Below, piece after piece: positions 8,850 to 17,205 of a DNA stretch of 42,180 nucleotides. The stretch is from the NCBI GenBank assembly GCA_030826765.1, contig JAUUDM010000029.1, forward strand, positions 1 to 42,180. Reading direction: 5' to 3'. The notes under the pieces are model-generated. The model searched no databases and had not been told where the DNA came from. It saw only the letters and a list, made by a program, of their open reading frames with translations. This stretch comes from Nautiliales bacterium. Lineage in GTDB: Bacteria > Campylobacterota > Campylobacteria > Campylobacterales > JAADDX01. The translations under genes and the position numbers were made by a program. How positions within the stretch are numbered: the stretch's first letter is position 1; the number at the start of each line of letters is the position of its first letter.

Positions 8850-9637
8850 AAATTTTCACCTCTACTTTTAATTAAAACATTCTTATAAGTTTCAAATATT
8901 TTAGAAGCTACAATATTTTCTGAAAAATTATCTAAAACATATTGCCTAATGAACATAGGATCACATTGCCTCTCCAATCCTATCATTTTCTGTAAAGCAT
9001 TTGATAACGATACTTCATCAATATTACAAAGTATTCCAATATTTTCATTCACAATAATACTTTCCGGACCACCATATGATACTACCGATACTTTCCCGCT
9101 TTTAATTGTTTGATTTTTTACAAAAATTTTAAATCCAAGTTTTCTTTTGACAATTTTTAATACTTTTTTTGGTAAACCAACTATATAAAGCCCTAAAAAA
9201 CTATTTTTTATACCTATATTTGTTATAATAGCCTCTTTATAAGCTACTCTATCTTGTCTATAAGATAGTAATAAAAATTTTTCATTTTTATTTTCATTCG
9301 ATAAATTATTCCAAAAGTTTTTCAATAATTTCAAACTTTTTTGTTGAGGATTATTATCATCTATAAGCCAAATAAAATCATATTCTTCATCAGTATAAGC
9401 TTCTTCTAATCCCCTTTTATATCCACCAGTAAAACCAGTGCTTTCATTTAAATAAATCATTTTTAATATGTTTTTATTTTTATTTTCATATTTTTTTAAT
9501 TCTATTTTACTACTTTCAATAGAATCATTATATACAACTATAATTTTAGATAAACTTTCTTTATAACAAGCATCCATAACTTGCTTTAACAAATAAAATA
9601 TATCTCCATATGTTACTATTACTGCACAAACTTTCAT
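8846..9637 (-). CDS. chimeric glycosyltransferase (GT2 head, GT4 tail)
   Basis: Residues 1 to about 165 are a GT2/GalF-type head: CAVIVTYGD, then TGFTGGYKRGLEEA (67-80) and WLIDDNN (90-96), which carries the metal-binding acids. From about residue 179 the sequence switches to the last part of a GT4 (GT-B) enzyme: SGKVSVVSYGGPESI, then NENIGILC and a C-terminal helix ending KIFETYKNVL. The EX7E catalytic motif that should precede the GT4 part is absent. The DNA change-over near 9100 coincides with a local rise in GC (9060-9105). The product is probably a defective or remodelled enzyme; the gene immediately upstream looks like the lost GT4 head. Confidence 0.7.
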   Translation of the reverse strand: MKVCAVIVTYGDIFYLLKQVMDACYKESLSKIIVVYNDSIESSKIELKKYENKNKNILKMIYLNESTGFTGGYKRGLEEAYTDEEYDFIWLIDDNNPQQKSLKLLKNFWNNLSNENKNEKFLLLSYRQDRVAYKEAIITNIGIKNSFLGLYIVGLPKKVLKIVKRKLGFKIFVKNQTIKSGKVSVVSYGGPESIIVNENIGILCNIDEVSLSNALQKMIGLERQCDPMFIRQYVLDNFSENIVASKIFETYKNVLIKSRGENL

Positions 9638-10086
9638 AATATTTTCTTCTTAAAAAATAGCAATACTTTTAAATAAATAATTAAAAAAATTTTATATTTT
9701 GAAAAAATACTTTTATCTTTAGCTGTTTTATTTACAGTTTTATAAAAATAATAAAAACTTCTATCCCAACAAATCCATGAAGTATGGTAATATAATTGAT
9801 GATTTCTCAAAATTAAACTTAAAAAAACAAATCTAAAATCATAAGGAGCAATACCTAACATAATTTTTTTATTTTTTGAAAACATCAAATTAATTAAAAA
9901 TATAATATTTAAAAGCTGTTTTTTAAATAATTTTATATCTCTTTTCAAAATCGATTTCATTAAAAATTTTGCAATACTAAACTCTCTATAAATAACATTA
10001 GTATTTTTTGTATCACAAAGATATTGTAATGCTATATAATGATAATTTACACCATTTTCACAGAGAACGTATATTTCTTTAGTCAT
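9634..10086 (-). CDS. truncated GT4-like N-terminal domain
   Basis: A 150 aa protein starting MTKEIYVLCENGVNYHYIAL, with a Rossmann-like pattern of hydrophobic strands and a YYHTSWICWD segment that fits the N-terminal half of a GT-B glycosyltransferase. It stops in a lysine-rich run with no donor-binding domain, so it is under half the expected length (about 330-380 aa). Its stop overlaps the start of the GT2/GT4 chimera by 4 nt, and the tail of a GT4 appears at the end of that gene. I infer one GT4 gene split by an inserted GT2 segment, leaving this head fragment. The family assignment is tentative. Confidence 0.5.
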   Translation of the reverse strand: MTKEIYVLCENGVNYHYIALQYLCDTKNTNVIYREFSIAKFLMKSILKRDIKLFKKQLLNIIFLINLMFSKNKKIMLGIAPYDFRFVFLSLILRNHQLYYHTSWICWDRSFYYFYKTVNKTAKDKSIFSKYKIFLIIYLKVLLFFKKKIL

Positions 10087-10961
10087 TTTTTATTCCATAT
10101 ATACTCTTTCAAAAAATAACTTCTTGATTTATAGTTTTCTCTAAATACAAAATTTAACTTTTTAAAAGAATTTTTCCCAAGCATTTTATTTGTAGATGAA
10201 TCATCTTTATGAAATACTGTAACTTCATTAGTATAAAATATTTTTAAATTTTTTTGTAGTACTCTTTCTGCTAATATCAATTCTTCATTATAAAGAAATG
10301 TATTTGGATCTAAATTATTATAAAACTTAAAATAGCTTGGAGTAAAAATCATAAATGAACCATGTAATGCATAAATATATTGTGAAGGTATTAATTCAGT
10401 ATTCACATTTTTTATTTTATTTCTAAAAAAATAATTTTTATATCCAAATATAAAAAAAACAAGTTTTCCAATAATATTACTAAATATTAATTTATGTTTA
10501 ATAAATTTAATTAAACTACTTTTTTCTTGATTTTTAAGCATATAAGGATTTTGATTTATTCCATCAGGTGATAATATTTTAGGACCAATTATAGCAATTG
10601 AATTATCTTTATTAAATATCTCAATAAATTTATTAAAATCAATTAATTGATTATAAATAATATCATTATTAGAACATATCACAAAATTACATCCATTTTC
10701 TCTTGCTTTATCTATACCAATATTCATACCTTTAGCAAATCCTAAATTTTCTGAAGATGCAATATAAGTTATATCAAATTCACTATTCATATCTTGAATA
10801 TTTTCTTGTAATTCTTTGAATTTATTACTATCTGATTTATTATCAACAACATATATTTTTAAATCAACATTTTTTACTAAAGTTTTATCAAGTGTTTTAA
10901 TAGACTCTAATGTATCTTCATATGTTAAAAAATTCAATATAACTAATCCAATTTTATTCAT
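10083..10961 (-). CDS. glycosyltransferase family 2 (rhamnosyltransferase-like)
   Basis: A 292 aa GT-A enzyme. The N-terminus GLVILNFLTYEDT, VVDNKSDSN at 38-46, ENLGFAKGMN at 71-80 and SNND at 97-100 are the layout of the WcaA/RfbF-like group that often transfers rhamnose. HGSFMIF and an acidic NEELILAERVL follow as the acceptor-side motifs. With the complete dTDP-rhamnose set in the same operon, rhamnose is a reasonable donor, though this is inference. A strong ribosome binding site (AAAGGAGAAATTAGGA) precedes the ATG at 10961. Confidence 0.85.
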   Translation of the reverse strand: MNKIGLVILNFLTYEDTLESIKTLDKTLVKNVDLKIYVVDNKSDSNKFKELQENIQDMNSEFDITYIASSENLGFAKGMNIGIDKARENGCNFVICSNNDIIYNQLIDFNKFIEIFNKDNSIAIIGPKILSPDGINQNPYMLKNQEKSSLIKFIKHKLIFSNIIGKLVFFIFGYKNYFFRNKIKNVNTELIPSQYIYALHGSFMIFTPSYFKFYNNLDPNTFLYNEELILAERVLQKNLKIFYTNEVTVFHKDDSSTNKMLGKNSFKKLNFVFRENYKSRSYFLKEYIWNKK

Positions 10962-10982
10962 TCCTAATTTCTCCTTTAAACT

Positions 10983-11300
10983 TCATTTTATGACCTCCAA
11001 TAGTCTTTCTTTGAAAAAATTAAAACTACTCATATTTATATTTTCCATTTTTATATCTAATTTCATAGAGATATTTTTTGCTTTTGTAAGTTTAGAGTGT
11101 AAATCTCTAATATCCCAATTTCTCTTTTTAAACCAATAAGAAATATCTCCTTTCATCTGTTGAGATACAAAATCTAAACCTTGAAGAAGAGTAGATTTAC
11201 CTGCACCATTAAGCCCAACTATACAGTTAAATTTTTCAAAACTTATACTAAAGTTCACTAATGATTTAAAGTTATCTATTTCTATCTGTTTTAGTTGCAC
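10983..11300 (-). pseudogene. truncated AAA/SMC-like ATPase (N-terminal stub)
   Basis: 105 residues beginning VQLKQIEIDNFKSL, then a perfect Walker A GLNGAGKST near residues 29-37: the N-terminus of a RecF/OLD-like AAA ATPase, which normally runs 350-600 aa. The reading frame ends in TGA with no signature, Walker B or effector domain following, and the next bases belong to the ribosome binding site of a glycosyltransferase gene. It still has a good site (AGGAGTGATAA) ahead of its GTG. It is most likely a relic of a mobile or defence gene caught between glycosyltransferases, though a short expressed peptide cannot be excluded. Confidence 0.65.
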
Positions 11301-11338
11301 TTATCACTCCTATTTTTCTGTTACTAGTTTATAAATCT

Positions 11339-12337
11339 TTAATTATTTAATGTAAAAATCTTTTTAATATCATTAATAAAATTATTTTGCTCATTTTTTA
11401 TTTTCTTTCTATAAAAGTTAAATTTAATAGAATTTTCATCATAATTATTCATACATTCCTTAATTTTTTTGATAATTAATGGAATATTTTCTATTTTATC
11501 TTCAAATTTGAATTCTTCTTCAATAGCTACATCCTCATAATATTTTGCACTACCTTGTTTTCCTGTTATGACACAACATCCAGAAATTGCAGCTTCTCTT
11601 GGTATTCTATCTTTACCTGGATGATTTCCAAAATCAATATACACTTTAGCAGTAGATAATAATTTGGCAACTTCTTCTCTTGTCATATTTTCAATTGGAA
11701 CAAATGTAATATTTTCTCCATGTTGAATAATTTTTTTTGTAAATTCTATTCCTTTTTTAGGATTGTATATTACAATATCTTGTTTTTTACTATTAATATT
11801 TTCTAATTGTTCATCTATAAATAATTCATTTAAATAATCTCCTAGAAAATAGATATTTTCAATACCTTTTTGTAATAAATGTTGTTTTGCATATTCTGAT
11901 TGTACAAAATGTATTAAATTATTATCTTTTTGAAATCTATAAACTTTAAAGTAACTAAGGTTAAATAATATTTTTTTAACAACTTTTTTCCAAAGTATAT
12001 TACTATCAAATCTTTTATAAAAATTATCAACACTTAACCACCATATAACTTTTTGTATCTTGTTATAATCATAAATTAAGCCCGTTTTTACTTCTGGTAC
12101 AATCAAAATATTTAATTGATTATCTTCTATATTTTCAACATATGGATTACTGTATTTTACATATGCTGGATGAATTGGATTATTGTTTTCCATATCATAA
12201 TAATACATATATGCATTAAAACCTAATTTCCTTAATTCATATACCAATTGATGAAGTAATTCAGGACCACCAGTTGCAACATTAGATGGACAAGCAACAT
12301 AAATTTTACTATTAGTTTCTATATAAAGATTTTTCAT
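11339..12337 (-). CDS. GT-B type glycosyltransferase
   Basis: 332 aa. The acceptor-side loop IYVACPSNVATGGPELLHQL (12-31) and the donor-side region NHPGKDRIPREAAISGC (238-254) identify a GT4-like enzyme common in O-antigen and capsule clusters. YNPKKG (191-196) begins the second Rossmann domain, and PREAA supplies the conserved Glu for the nucleotide sugar. It is full length for this subgroup. Its ATG overlaps the TAA of glf by one base (TAATG). The sugar donor is unknown; being directly after glf, galactofuranose is possible but unproved. Confidence 0.8.
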   Translation of the reverse strand: MKNLYIETNSKIYVACPSNVATGGPELLHQLVYELRKLGFNAYMYYYDMENNNPIHPAYVKYSNPYVENIEDNQLNILIVPEVKTGLIYDYNKIQKVIWWLSVDNFYKRFDSNILWKKVVKKILFNLSYFKVYRFQKDNNLIHFVQSEYAKQHLLQKGIENIYFLGDYLNELFIDEQLENINSKKQDIVIYNPKKGIEFTKKIIQHGENITFVPIENMTREEVAKLLSTAKVYIDFGNHPGKDRIPREAAISGCCVITGKQGSAKYYEDVAIEEEFKFEDKIENIPLIIKKIKECMNNYDENSIKFNFYRKKIKNEQNNFINDIKKIFTLNN

Positions 12338-13479
12338 TATTTAATTTCCTTTTCAAATACTTCCAAAGCTCTTTCAACTATATCATCCATATCATAATAT
12401 TTATATTCTGCTAATCTTCCTAGTAAAATAAGGTTATTCCATCTTTTAGAGTATTCTAGATATTGATTATATTTCGTTTGATTTTCTGTTGTAAATATAG
12501 GATAATATGGAGTATCTTTACCTTTGATATACTCTTTTGGGTATTCTTTTAGTATAGTCGTTTTTTTACTATCGATAGGGTGTATATGTTTAAACTCTGT
12601 AATTCTAGTAAAATCATACCCATTTGGATAGTTTACAGTTGCAGCTTCTTGATAGTACTCTTTTTCTATAGTTTCAAACTTCATATCTACACTTCTATAT
12701 GGTAAATCTCCAAACTTATAATCAAAAAGTTCATCTATCTGCCCTGTATAGATAATTTTACCATTAAATTTATTGTCTAAAAGATAAAAACCATCTTCTT
12801 GTAGTTCACATACCTCTTTAAAATCTGTATTTAGCAATAGCTTGATATTTTTATGATTTAGCATATTTTCAAATATTTTCGTATATCCATTTTTTGGAAC
12901 TACTTGATATTTATCATTAAAGTATCTATCATCTCTACCTACAAAGATAGGAACTCTTGCTGTTACGGCACTATCCATATCTTCTGGTTTCATTCCCCAC
13001 TGTTTTGCTGTGTAATGTACAAATATCTTTTCATATACAAAGTCTGCTAAAAATTGTAAATCTTTATCTGTTGATTTTTTAAGTTCTAAAATAGGCACTT
13101 TTGAGTTATATTTAAACTCATTTAAAAGTTTTTCTTCAAGTTTTTTTGCCAATGTCTCAGGGAAGACATCATTAATAGTATTAAAATTAAAAGGGATTGA
13201 AACTTCTTTACCATCTATTACTGCTAGTACTTTATGATTGTAGATATCCCAAGAGGTAAACTGTGATAGATAATCAAATACTTTTTTATTGTTTGTATGG
13301 AAAAGATGCGGACCATACTTATGTATCAAGATATTATTTTCATCTTTAAAGTCGTAACTATTCCCACCTATATGGTTTCTTTTTTCTATGATAAGAACTT
13401 TTTTATTTAGTTGCGTAGCAATTCTTTCTGCCATCACACTACCTGCATATCCTGCACCTATTATTACATAATCAAACAT
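12337..13479 (-). CDS. glf: UDP-galactopyranose mutase
   Basis: An FAD enzyme that interconverts UDP-galactopyranose and UDP-galactofuranose in the cytoplasm. The FAD-binding [10 protein letters not shown] is at the N-terminus, followed by [12 protein letters not shown] and [10 protein letters not shown], the flavin/substrate loop typical of Glf. FTAKQWG-like HYTAKQWGM and [13 protein letters not shown] near the C-terminus are further signatures. The 380 aa length is normal. It shows that the locus can provide galactofuranose to one of the neighbouring transferases. It overlaps the wzx gene by 8 nt. Confidence 0.95.
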   Translation of the reverse strand: MFDYVIIGAGYAGSVMAERIATQLNKKVLIIEKRNHIGGNSYDFKDENNILIHKYGPHLFHTNNKKVFDYLSQFTSWDIYNHKVLAVIDGKEVSIPFNFNTINDVFPETLAKKLEEKLLNEFKYNSKVPILELKKSTDKDLQFLADFVYEKIFVHYTAKQWGMKPEDMDSAVTARVPIFVGRDDRYFNDKYQVVPKNGYTKIFENMLNHKNIKLLLNTDFKEVCELQEDGFYLLDNKFNGKIIYTGQIDELFDYKFGDLPYRSVDMKFETIEKEYYQEAATVNYPNGYDFTRITEFKHIHPIDSKKTTILKEYPKEYIKGKDTPYYPIFTTENQTKYNQYLEYSKRWNNLILLGRLAEYKYYDMDDIVERALEVFEKEIK

Positions 13480-14764
13480 TTTTATTTTCTCCTATTATTT
13501 TTAATCCATTTTTTTGTAAATATATAAACATTGCAACTGTTATAAAAGTTTCCGTAATCAAAACAGATGTAGCTGAACCTATATGTTGATATAAAGGTAC
13601 TAATATACATGATAATATAAGATTTAAAATACTCCCTGCTATTAAAATTTTACTAAAAGCTTTTTTTCTATCGAAGTTTAACATAGTTTGTATTCCAAAG
13701 ATATTACTAAGTCCTATCAAAAGTGGCATTAGTGCCAAGATACGGAGAATAATAATGGAGTGAAAATACTGTTCGCCCAAAAGTAAATTGACTAAAAAGT
13801 CTGCAAATATAAATATAAATAGTGATACAAAACTAGTTGCAATTCCTATATAAAGAGCTACTTTTCGAATAAAATTTAAACCTTCCTCTTGGGATAAAGA
13901 TACTTTTTTTGCTATATATGGATAGATTGATTGTGATATAGGTCCCATCAATCCTTTAAAAGCTTGTATAATCTTATCTGCTGCTGCAAAATAACCAACA
14001 AAAGTATTATTCGTTAAAAGCCCTAATATAAAAGTTGTAGATACTGTATAAAGACTTATAGCAACATTTGAGATAAATATATGATGTGCTTCTTTTAGAT
14101 AATAAATAAGTGTTTCTTTATTTTGAAAAGTAAAAGATACATTAAACTCTTTTTTTACTAAATAAAGCGACCAAGCGCCTGATACAAAAGCCCCTATAGA
14201 AGTAAGTAATGGAACAATATAATAATCATCTTGCTGATGTATAAAAATAAATACAGAGACTGTAAATATAAATTTAACAGAAATATTTATATAAGTAATA
14301 TACTTCATCCTCTCCATACCTTGAAAAAACCACTGCGGAAACAAAACCTGTCCTATAACTGTTCCAAATGTTAGAAAATAAATAAGAGCATTTTTACTAA
14401 ATTTATCAAAACTAAATACCAAAATAGTAAGAAGTAAAAACGATACAAACATAAGTATGATTTTTATAGTCATCACTGAGCTAAATATTTCTATCACTTT
14501 TTCTTTGTTATCTCTATGTATACTTATCTCTCTAGTTGCCGTGAGGTTGAACCCATAATCAGTCAATATATTAAAATAAGCAATAGTAGCACTCGCAAAT
14601 GCAAGAAGTCCAAAATACTCTACTCCCAAAACTCTTACTAAATATGGAAAAGTTATAAGTGGAAGAATATAATTTGCACCTTGTAATACAGATAATGAAA
14701 AAAAATTTGATAAAAGTCTTTTTTTATCTTCTGTATTTGCTATATTTTTTATTTTATTTATCAA
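13472..14764 (-). CDS. wzx: Wzx-type polysaccharide flippase
   Basis: 430 aa with about 12 hydrophobic segments and the Wzx/RfbX start pattern: a short basic N-terminus, then [20 protein letters not shown] and [23 protein letters not shown] motifs. MATE-fold proteins of this type move undecaprenyl-linked repeat units across the inner membrane. It is the second flippase in the operon besides the ABC-type PglK, which is unusual because N-glycan loci normally use PglK alone. No Wzy polymerase or Wzz is visible in the window. It follows rmlB with no gap, so it is co-transcribed. Confidence 0.9.
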   Translation of the reverse strand: MINKIKNIANTEDKKRLLSNFFSLSVLQGANYILPLITFPYLVRVLGVEYFGLLAFASATIAYFNILTDYGFNLTATREISIHRDNKEKVIEIFSSVMTIKIILMFVSFLLLTILVFSFDKFSKNALIYFLTFGTVIGQVLFPQWFFQGMERMKYITYINISVKFIFTVSVFIFIHQQDDYYIVPLLTSIGAFVSGAWSLYLVKKEFNVSFTFQNKETLIYYLKEAHHIFISNVAISLYTVSTTFILGLLTNNTFVGYFAAADKIIQAFKGLMGPISQSIYPYIAKKVSLSQEEGLNFIRKVALYIGIATSFVSLFIFIFADFLVNLLLGEQYFHSIIILRILALMPLLIGLSNIFGIQTMLNFDRKKAFSKILIAGSILNLILSCILVPLYQHIGSATSVLITETFITVAMFIYLQKNGLKIIGENKNV

Positions 14765-15901
14765 TTATTTTCCCATCTTATTATATTTATTTAAATACCA
14801 CTCAATAGTTTTAACTATTCCACTATCAAATGTTTCATCAGCTCTCCAACCAAGTTCATTTTCAAGCTTTGTTGCATCTATTGCATATCTTCTATCATGC
14901 CCGGCTCTGTCGGCTACAAAGGAGATTAACTCCTTGTAGCTCTCCAATTTTGAGTTTTGAGTTTTGAGTGTTAAGTTGGTTTTAATGGGATACACTTCAT
15001 CTAATATCTCACAAATAGTATTTACTATCTCTATATTTGTTCTTTCATTTCTCCCACCTATATTATATGTTTCACCTTTTTTACCATTATGATATACAAT
15101 ATCTATACCTTTACAATGGTCTAATACATAAAGCCAGTCTCTTATGTTTTTACCATCACCATATATTGGTATTGGATTTCCTTGTAGAGCATTTCTTATG
15201 ATGGTAGGTATTAGTTTTTCATCATGTTGTTTTGGTCCATAGTTATTTGAGCAGTTTGTTATCACACAATTCATTCCAAATGTTTCTACATACGACCTTA
15301 CTATCATATCACTACTTGCTTTACTTGCACTATAAGGTGAATTTGGTGCATAAGGTGTTTTTTCTGTAAAAAGTTCATTTGGATCTTCACTAAGTGTTCC
15401 ATATACTTCATCTGTTGAGATATGATGAAATCTACAATCTTTATAGTCTTTTTTATATTTAAATGGTTTTTCCATCCAATATTTTTTTGCAACGTCTAAA
15501 ATAGTATATGTTCCATTTACATTTGTTTCTATAAATACGCCAGGATTTTTAATAGAATTATCTACATGACTTTCTGCTGCAAAATGAATAACACCTTTTA
15601 TATCATATTCATTGAAGATAAATTCTACTAGTTCTCTATTGCAAATATCACCCTTCACAAAATGATAACGATCACTTTGTAGGGTTGAGTTTTGAGTTTT
15701 GAGTTTTGAGTTATTTAAAATATTGTCTATTTCACTTAGGTTTTCTAAGTTTCCTGCATATGTAAGTTTATCAAGATTGATAATTCTATATTCTGGATAT
15801 TTCTCTAAAAAATATGGTACAAAATTACTTCCAATAAACCCTGCTCCACCAGTTACTAAAATAGTTTTGAGTTTTGAGTTTTGAGTTTTAAGTTGATTCA
15901 T
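14765..15901 (-). CDS. rfbB: dTDP-glucose 4,6-dehydratase with repeat-encoded loops
   Basis: Second enzyme of dTDP-L-rhamnose synthesis. NAD-binding TGGAGFIGSNF is at 17-27, the catalytic STDEVYG at 162-168 and YSASK at 190-194. At 378 aa it is longer than usual (about 340-360) because of three extra segments rich in K-T-Q-N-S: residues 2-12 right after the start, 65-75 and 309-319. Each is encoded by a block of four 7-bp repeats. The extras avoid the nucleotide-binding and catalytic motifs, so the enzyme is probably active. Its ATG overlaps the TGA of the four-helix-bundle gene (ATGA), although RmlB otherwise usually begins directly at KTILVTGG, which here is residue 12. Confidence 0.93.
   Translation of the reverse strand: MNQLKTQNSKLKTILVTGGAGFIGSNFVPYFLEKYPEYRIINLDKLTYAGNLENLSEIDNILNNSKLKTQNSTLQSDRYHFVKGDICNRELVEFIFNEYDIKGVIHFAAESHVDNSIKNPGVFIETNVNGTYTILDVAKKYWMEKPFKYKKDYKDCRFHHISTDEVYGTLSEDPNELFTEKTPYAPNSPYSASKASSDMIVRSYVETFGMNCVITNCSNNYGPKQHDEKLIPTIIRNALQGNPIPIYGDGKNIRDWLYVLDHCKGIDIVYHNGKKGETYNIGGRNERTNIEIVNTICEILDEVYPIKTNLTLKTQNSKLESYKELISFVADRAGHDRRYAIDATKLENELGWRADETFDSGIVKTIEWYLNKYNKMGK
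14948..14975. repeat. heptad repeat block 1 (in rfbB)
   Basis: Three perfect TTTTGAG units (14948-14968) followed by TGTTAAG. On the coding strand it reads CTCAAAA units and encodes the inserted TLKTQNSKLE-like loop near the C-terminus of RmlB. Confidence 0.9.
15683..15710. repeat. heptad repeat block 2 (in rfbB)
   Basis: GGTTGAG plus three perfect TTTTGAG units: four units, 28 bp. It encodes the SKLKTQNSTL loop at residues 65-74 of RmlB, between the ADP-ribose-binding strand and the DRYHFVKGD motif. Confidence 0.9.
15865..15892. repeat. heptad repeat block 3 (5' end of rfbB)
   Basis: Three TTTTGAG units and one TTTTAAG, lying only 7 bases inside the rfbB start codon. The innermost unit merges with the AAAACT that normally encodes K-T of the RmlB N-terminus (KTILVTGG). 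Confidence 0.9.
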
Positions 15902-16263
15902 TTGATATTTTCCTTTGACGTTTTTACTATACTTGTTATAATTTTTATTAACTCATTTATTTCTTTAAGTAAACTCTTTACATAATTTTCTTCTATATTC
16001 AAATAGTCTGTTTTTATAAGTAGTTCTATCCAATATTTTGTCTCTCTTGCTTCTTTTGAAGCTATACTCATTTTAGAAATAAAATCTGCCTTTGATTGTC
16101 CTGCTTGTGCTTCATTTACATTTGCACCTATTGAAGTTCCACTTCTTAGCAACTGTTTAGAAAGTGTAAACTCTTTTTTCTCATTACAAAGGTATTTATA
16201 AAGATTTACGACTCTAACTGAAAAATCAAAAGACTTATCTAATATTAAAACTTTTACACTCAT
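15898..16263 (-). CDS. four-helix-bundle protein (23S rRNA IVS-encoded / S23 family)
   Basis: 121 aa with the family signature LSKQLLRSGTSIGANVNEA (about 35-53) and ISKMSIASKEARETKYWIELL, four amphipathic helices and no signal or membrane segment. Relatives are encoded in intervening sequences of 23S rRNA genes and, as Avd, in diversity-generating retroelements; their biochemical role is mostly unknown. Here the gene is wedged between rmlD and rmlB, where the rhamnose pathway needs no extra protein. Its start codon lies in one heptad-repeat block and its end abuts another. The ATG at 16263 overlaps that block and is close behind the rmlD stop. It was probably acquired together with the repeats. 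Confidence 0.88.
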   Translation of the reverse strand: MSVKVLILDKSFDFSVRVVNLYKYLCNEKKEFTLSKQLLRSGTSIGANVNEAQAGQSKADFISKMSIASKEARETKYWIELLIKTDYLNIEENYVKSLLKEINELIKIITSIVKTSKENIK

Positions 16264-16288
16264 AACTCAACTCTCATCATTCAAAATT
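16261..16288. repeat. degenerate heptad block 4 (rmlD end / four-helix start)
   Basis: CATAACT-CAACTCT-CATCATT-CAAAATT: four loose 7-bp units in the AACTCA register, opposite in strand sense to the perfect TTTTGAG blocks. It carries the stop codon of rmlD and the start codon of the four-helix-bundle gene. Confidence 0.55.
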
Positions 16289-17205
16289 TTCGTGATACAA
16301 TCACGAAGAGAATCTTTCCAATAAGGAATATCCAAATTAAAATCATTTTTTATTTTTGCTTTATTTAATACTGAATAATGAGGTCTAATTGCAGGTGTTG
16401 GATAATCTTTTGTTTCTATTGGATTAATCTTGCAATTAAGCTTTGCCATTTTCATTATCTCTTTTGCAAAATCATACCAAGAACACACGCCCTCATTACT
16501 GTAATTATAAATTTTTACAGAGTTTTGAATTTTAAGTTTTGAGTTTTGAATTACATTATTATTTTTTTCATTCATAACTCTTAACCCATAACTCATAATT
16601 GAAACTATCGTTTCAGCAAGGTCTTTTGCATAAGTTGGTGTTCCAACTTGATCAAATATTACTCCTAAAGATTCTTTTTCTTTACCTAGACGAAGCATTG
16701 TTTTTACAAAGTTAGCACCATAGTAACTATATACCCAAGAAGTTCTTATTATTATAGAATTTGATGGATTTATCTCAATCATAGCTTTTTCACCTGCAAG
16801 TTTCGTAGCTCCATAAACTCCATTTGGATTTGTTTTATCTTCTTCAGTATATGGTTTATAATTTTTACCATCAAATACATAATCAGTTGAAATATGAATT
16901 AATTTAATATTTTTTTCTTTTGAAATTTTTGCTAAATATTTAACAGCAAGATGATTTACTTGATTAGCTAACTCTTTTTCACTTTCAGCTTTATCTACTG
17001 CTGTATATGCAGCACAATTAATTATCACTTTGATGTTATTTACTTCACAATACTTTTTCACTTCATCATGTTTTGTTATATCTAAAGAATCTGATGTAGT
17101 GAAGTGATAATTAAAATTTTGAGTGTTGAGTGTTGAGTGTTGAATTAGTTCCTTAATCTCAGAGCCTAACTGTCCGTTACTTCCAGTTACTAAAACATTA
17201 AGCAT
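16267..17205 (-). CDS. rfbD: dTDP-4-dehydrorhamnose reductase with repeat-encoded loops
   Basis: Last step of dTDP-L-rhamnose synthesis (NADPH reduction of the 4-keto sugar). It shows VTGSNGQLGSE (6-16), ISTDYVFDG (105-113) and YGATK (131-135). It has an insertion at 22-31 (HSTLNTQN-type) just after the first helix and a larger one at 205-231 (YGLRVMNEK to KLKIQNSVK), both encoded by 7-bp repeat blocks. The C-terminal residues LNDES are also repeat-derived. At 312 aa it exceeds the usual 280-295. Motifs are intact, so activity is likely. It overlaps rmlC by 8 nt. Confidence 0.92.
   Translation of the reverse strand: MLNVLVTGSNGQLGSEIKELIQHSTLNTQNFNYHFTTSDSLDITKHDEVKKYCEVNNIKVIINCAAYTAVDKAESEKELANQVNHLAVKYLAKISKEKNIKLIHISTDYVFDGKNYKPYTEEDKTNPNGVYGATKLAGEKAMIEINPSNSIIIRTSWVYSYYGANFVKTMLRLGKEKESLGVIFDQVGTPTYAKDLAETIVSIMSYGLRVMNEKNNNVIQNSKLKIQNSVKIYNYSNEGVCSWYDFAKEIMKMAKLNCKINPIETKDYPTPAIRPHYSVLNKAKIKNDFNLDIPYWKDSLRDCITKILNDES
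16523..16600. repeat. paired inverted heptad blocks 5 and 6 (in rfbD)
   Basis: Block 16523-16550 is TTTTGAA-TTTTAAG-TTTTGAG-TTTTGAA. After 22 AT-rich bases comes block 16573-16600, CATAACT-CTTAACC-CATAACT-CATAATT. The second is an imperfect inverted copy of the first (GAGTT against AACTC), so the transcript could fold into a 28-bp imperfect hairpin. Together they encode residues about 205-231 of RmlD, which ordinary RmlD proteins lack. Confidence 0.75.
17117..17144. repeat. heptad repeat block 7 (in rfbD)
   Basis: TTTTGAG-TGTTGAG-TGTTGAG-TGTTGAA: four units with the variant TG in two-thirds of them, so this block has homogenised on its own. It encodes the HSTLNTQN insertion near the N-terminus of RmlD. 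Confidence 0.88.

Noticed and set aside
15683..15710. Classical phase-variation tract in rmlB
   Set aside because: At most three units are identical, which is short for frequent slippage; several blocks have interrupted units. It is kept only as a possibility in the repeat finding.
16261..16263. Start of the four-helix-bundle gene as an artefact of the repeat
   Set aside because: The signature motifs lie well inside the frame and the length (121 aa) suits the family, so the gene is real even if its first codons come from the repeat.
14948..17144. CRISPR array
   Set aside because: The units are 7 bp, contiguous and without spacers, and most lie in coding sequence.
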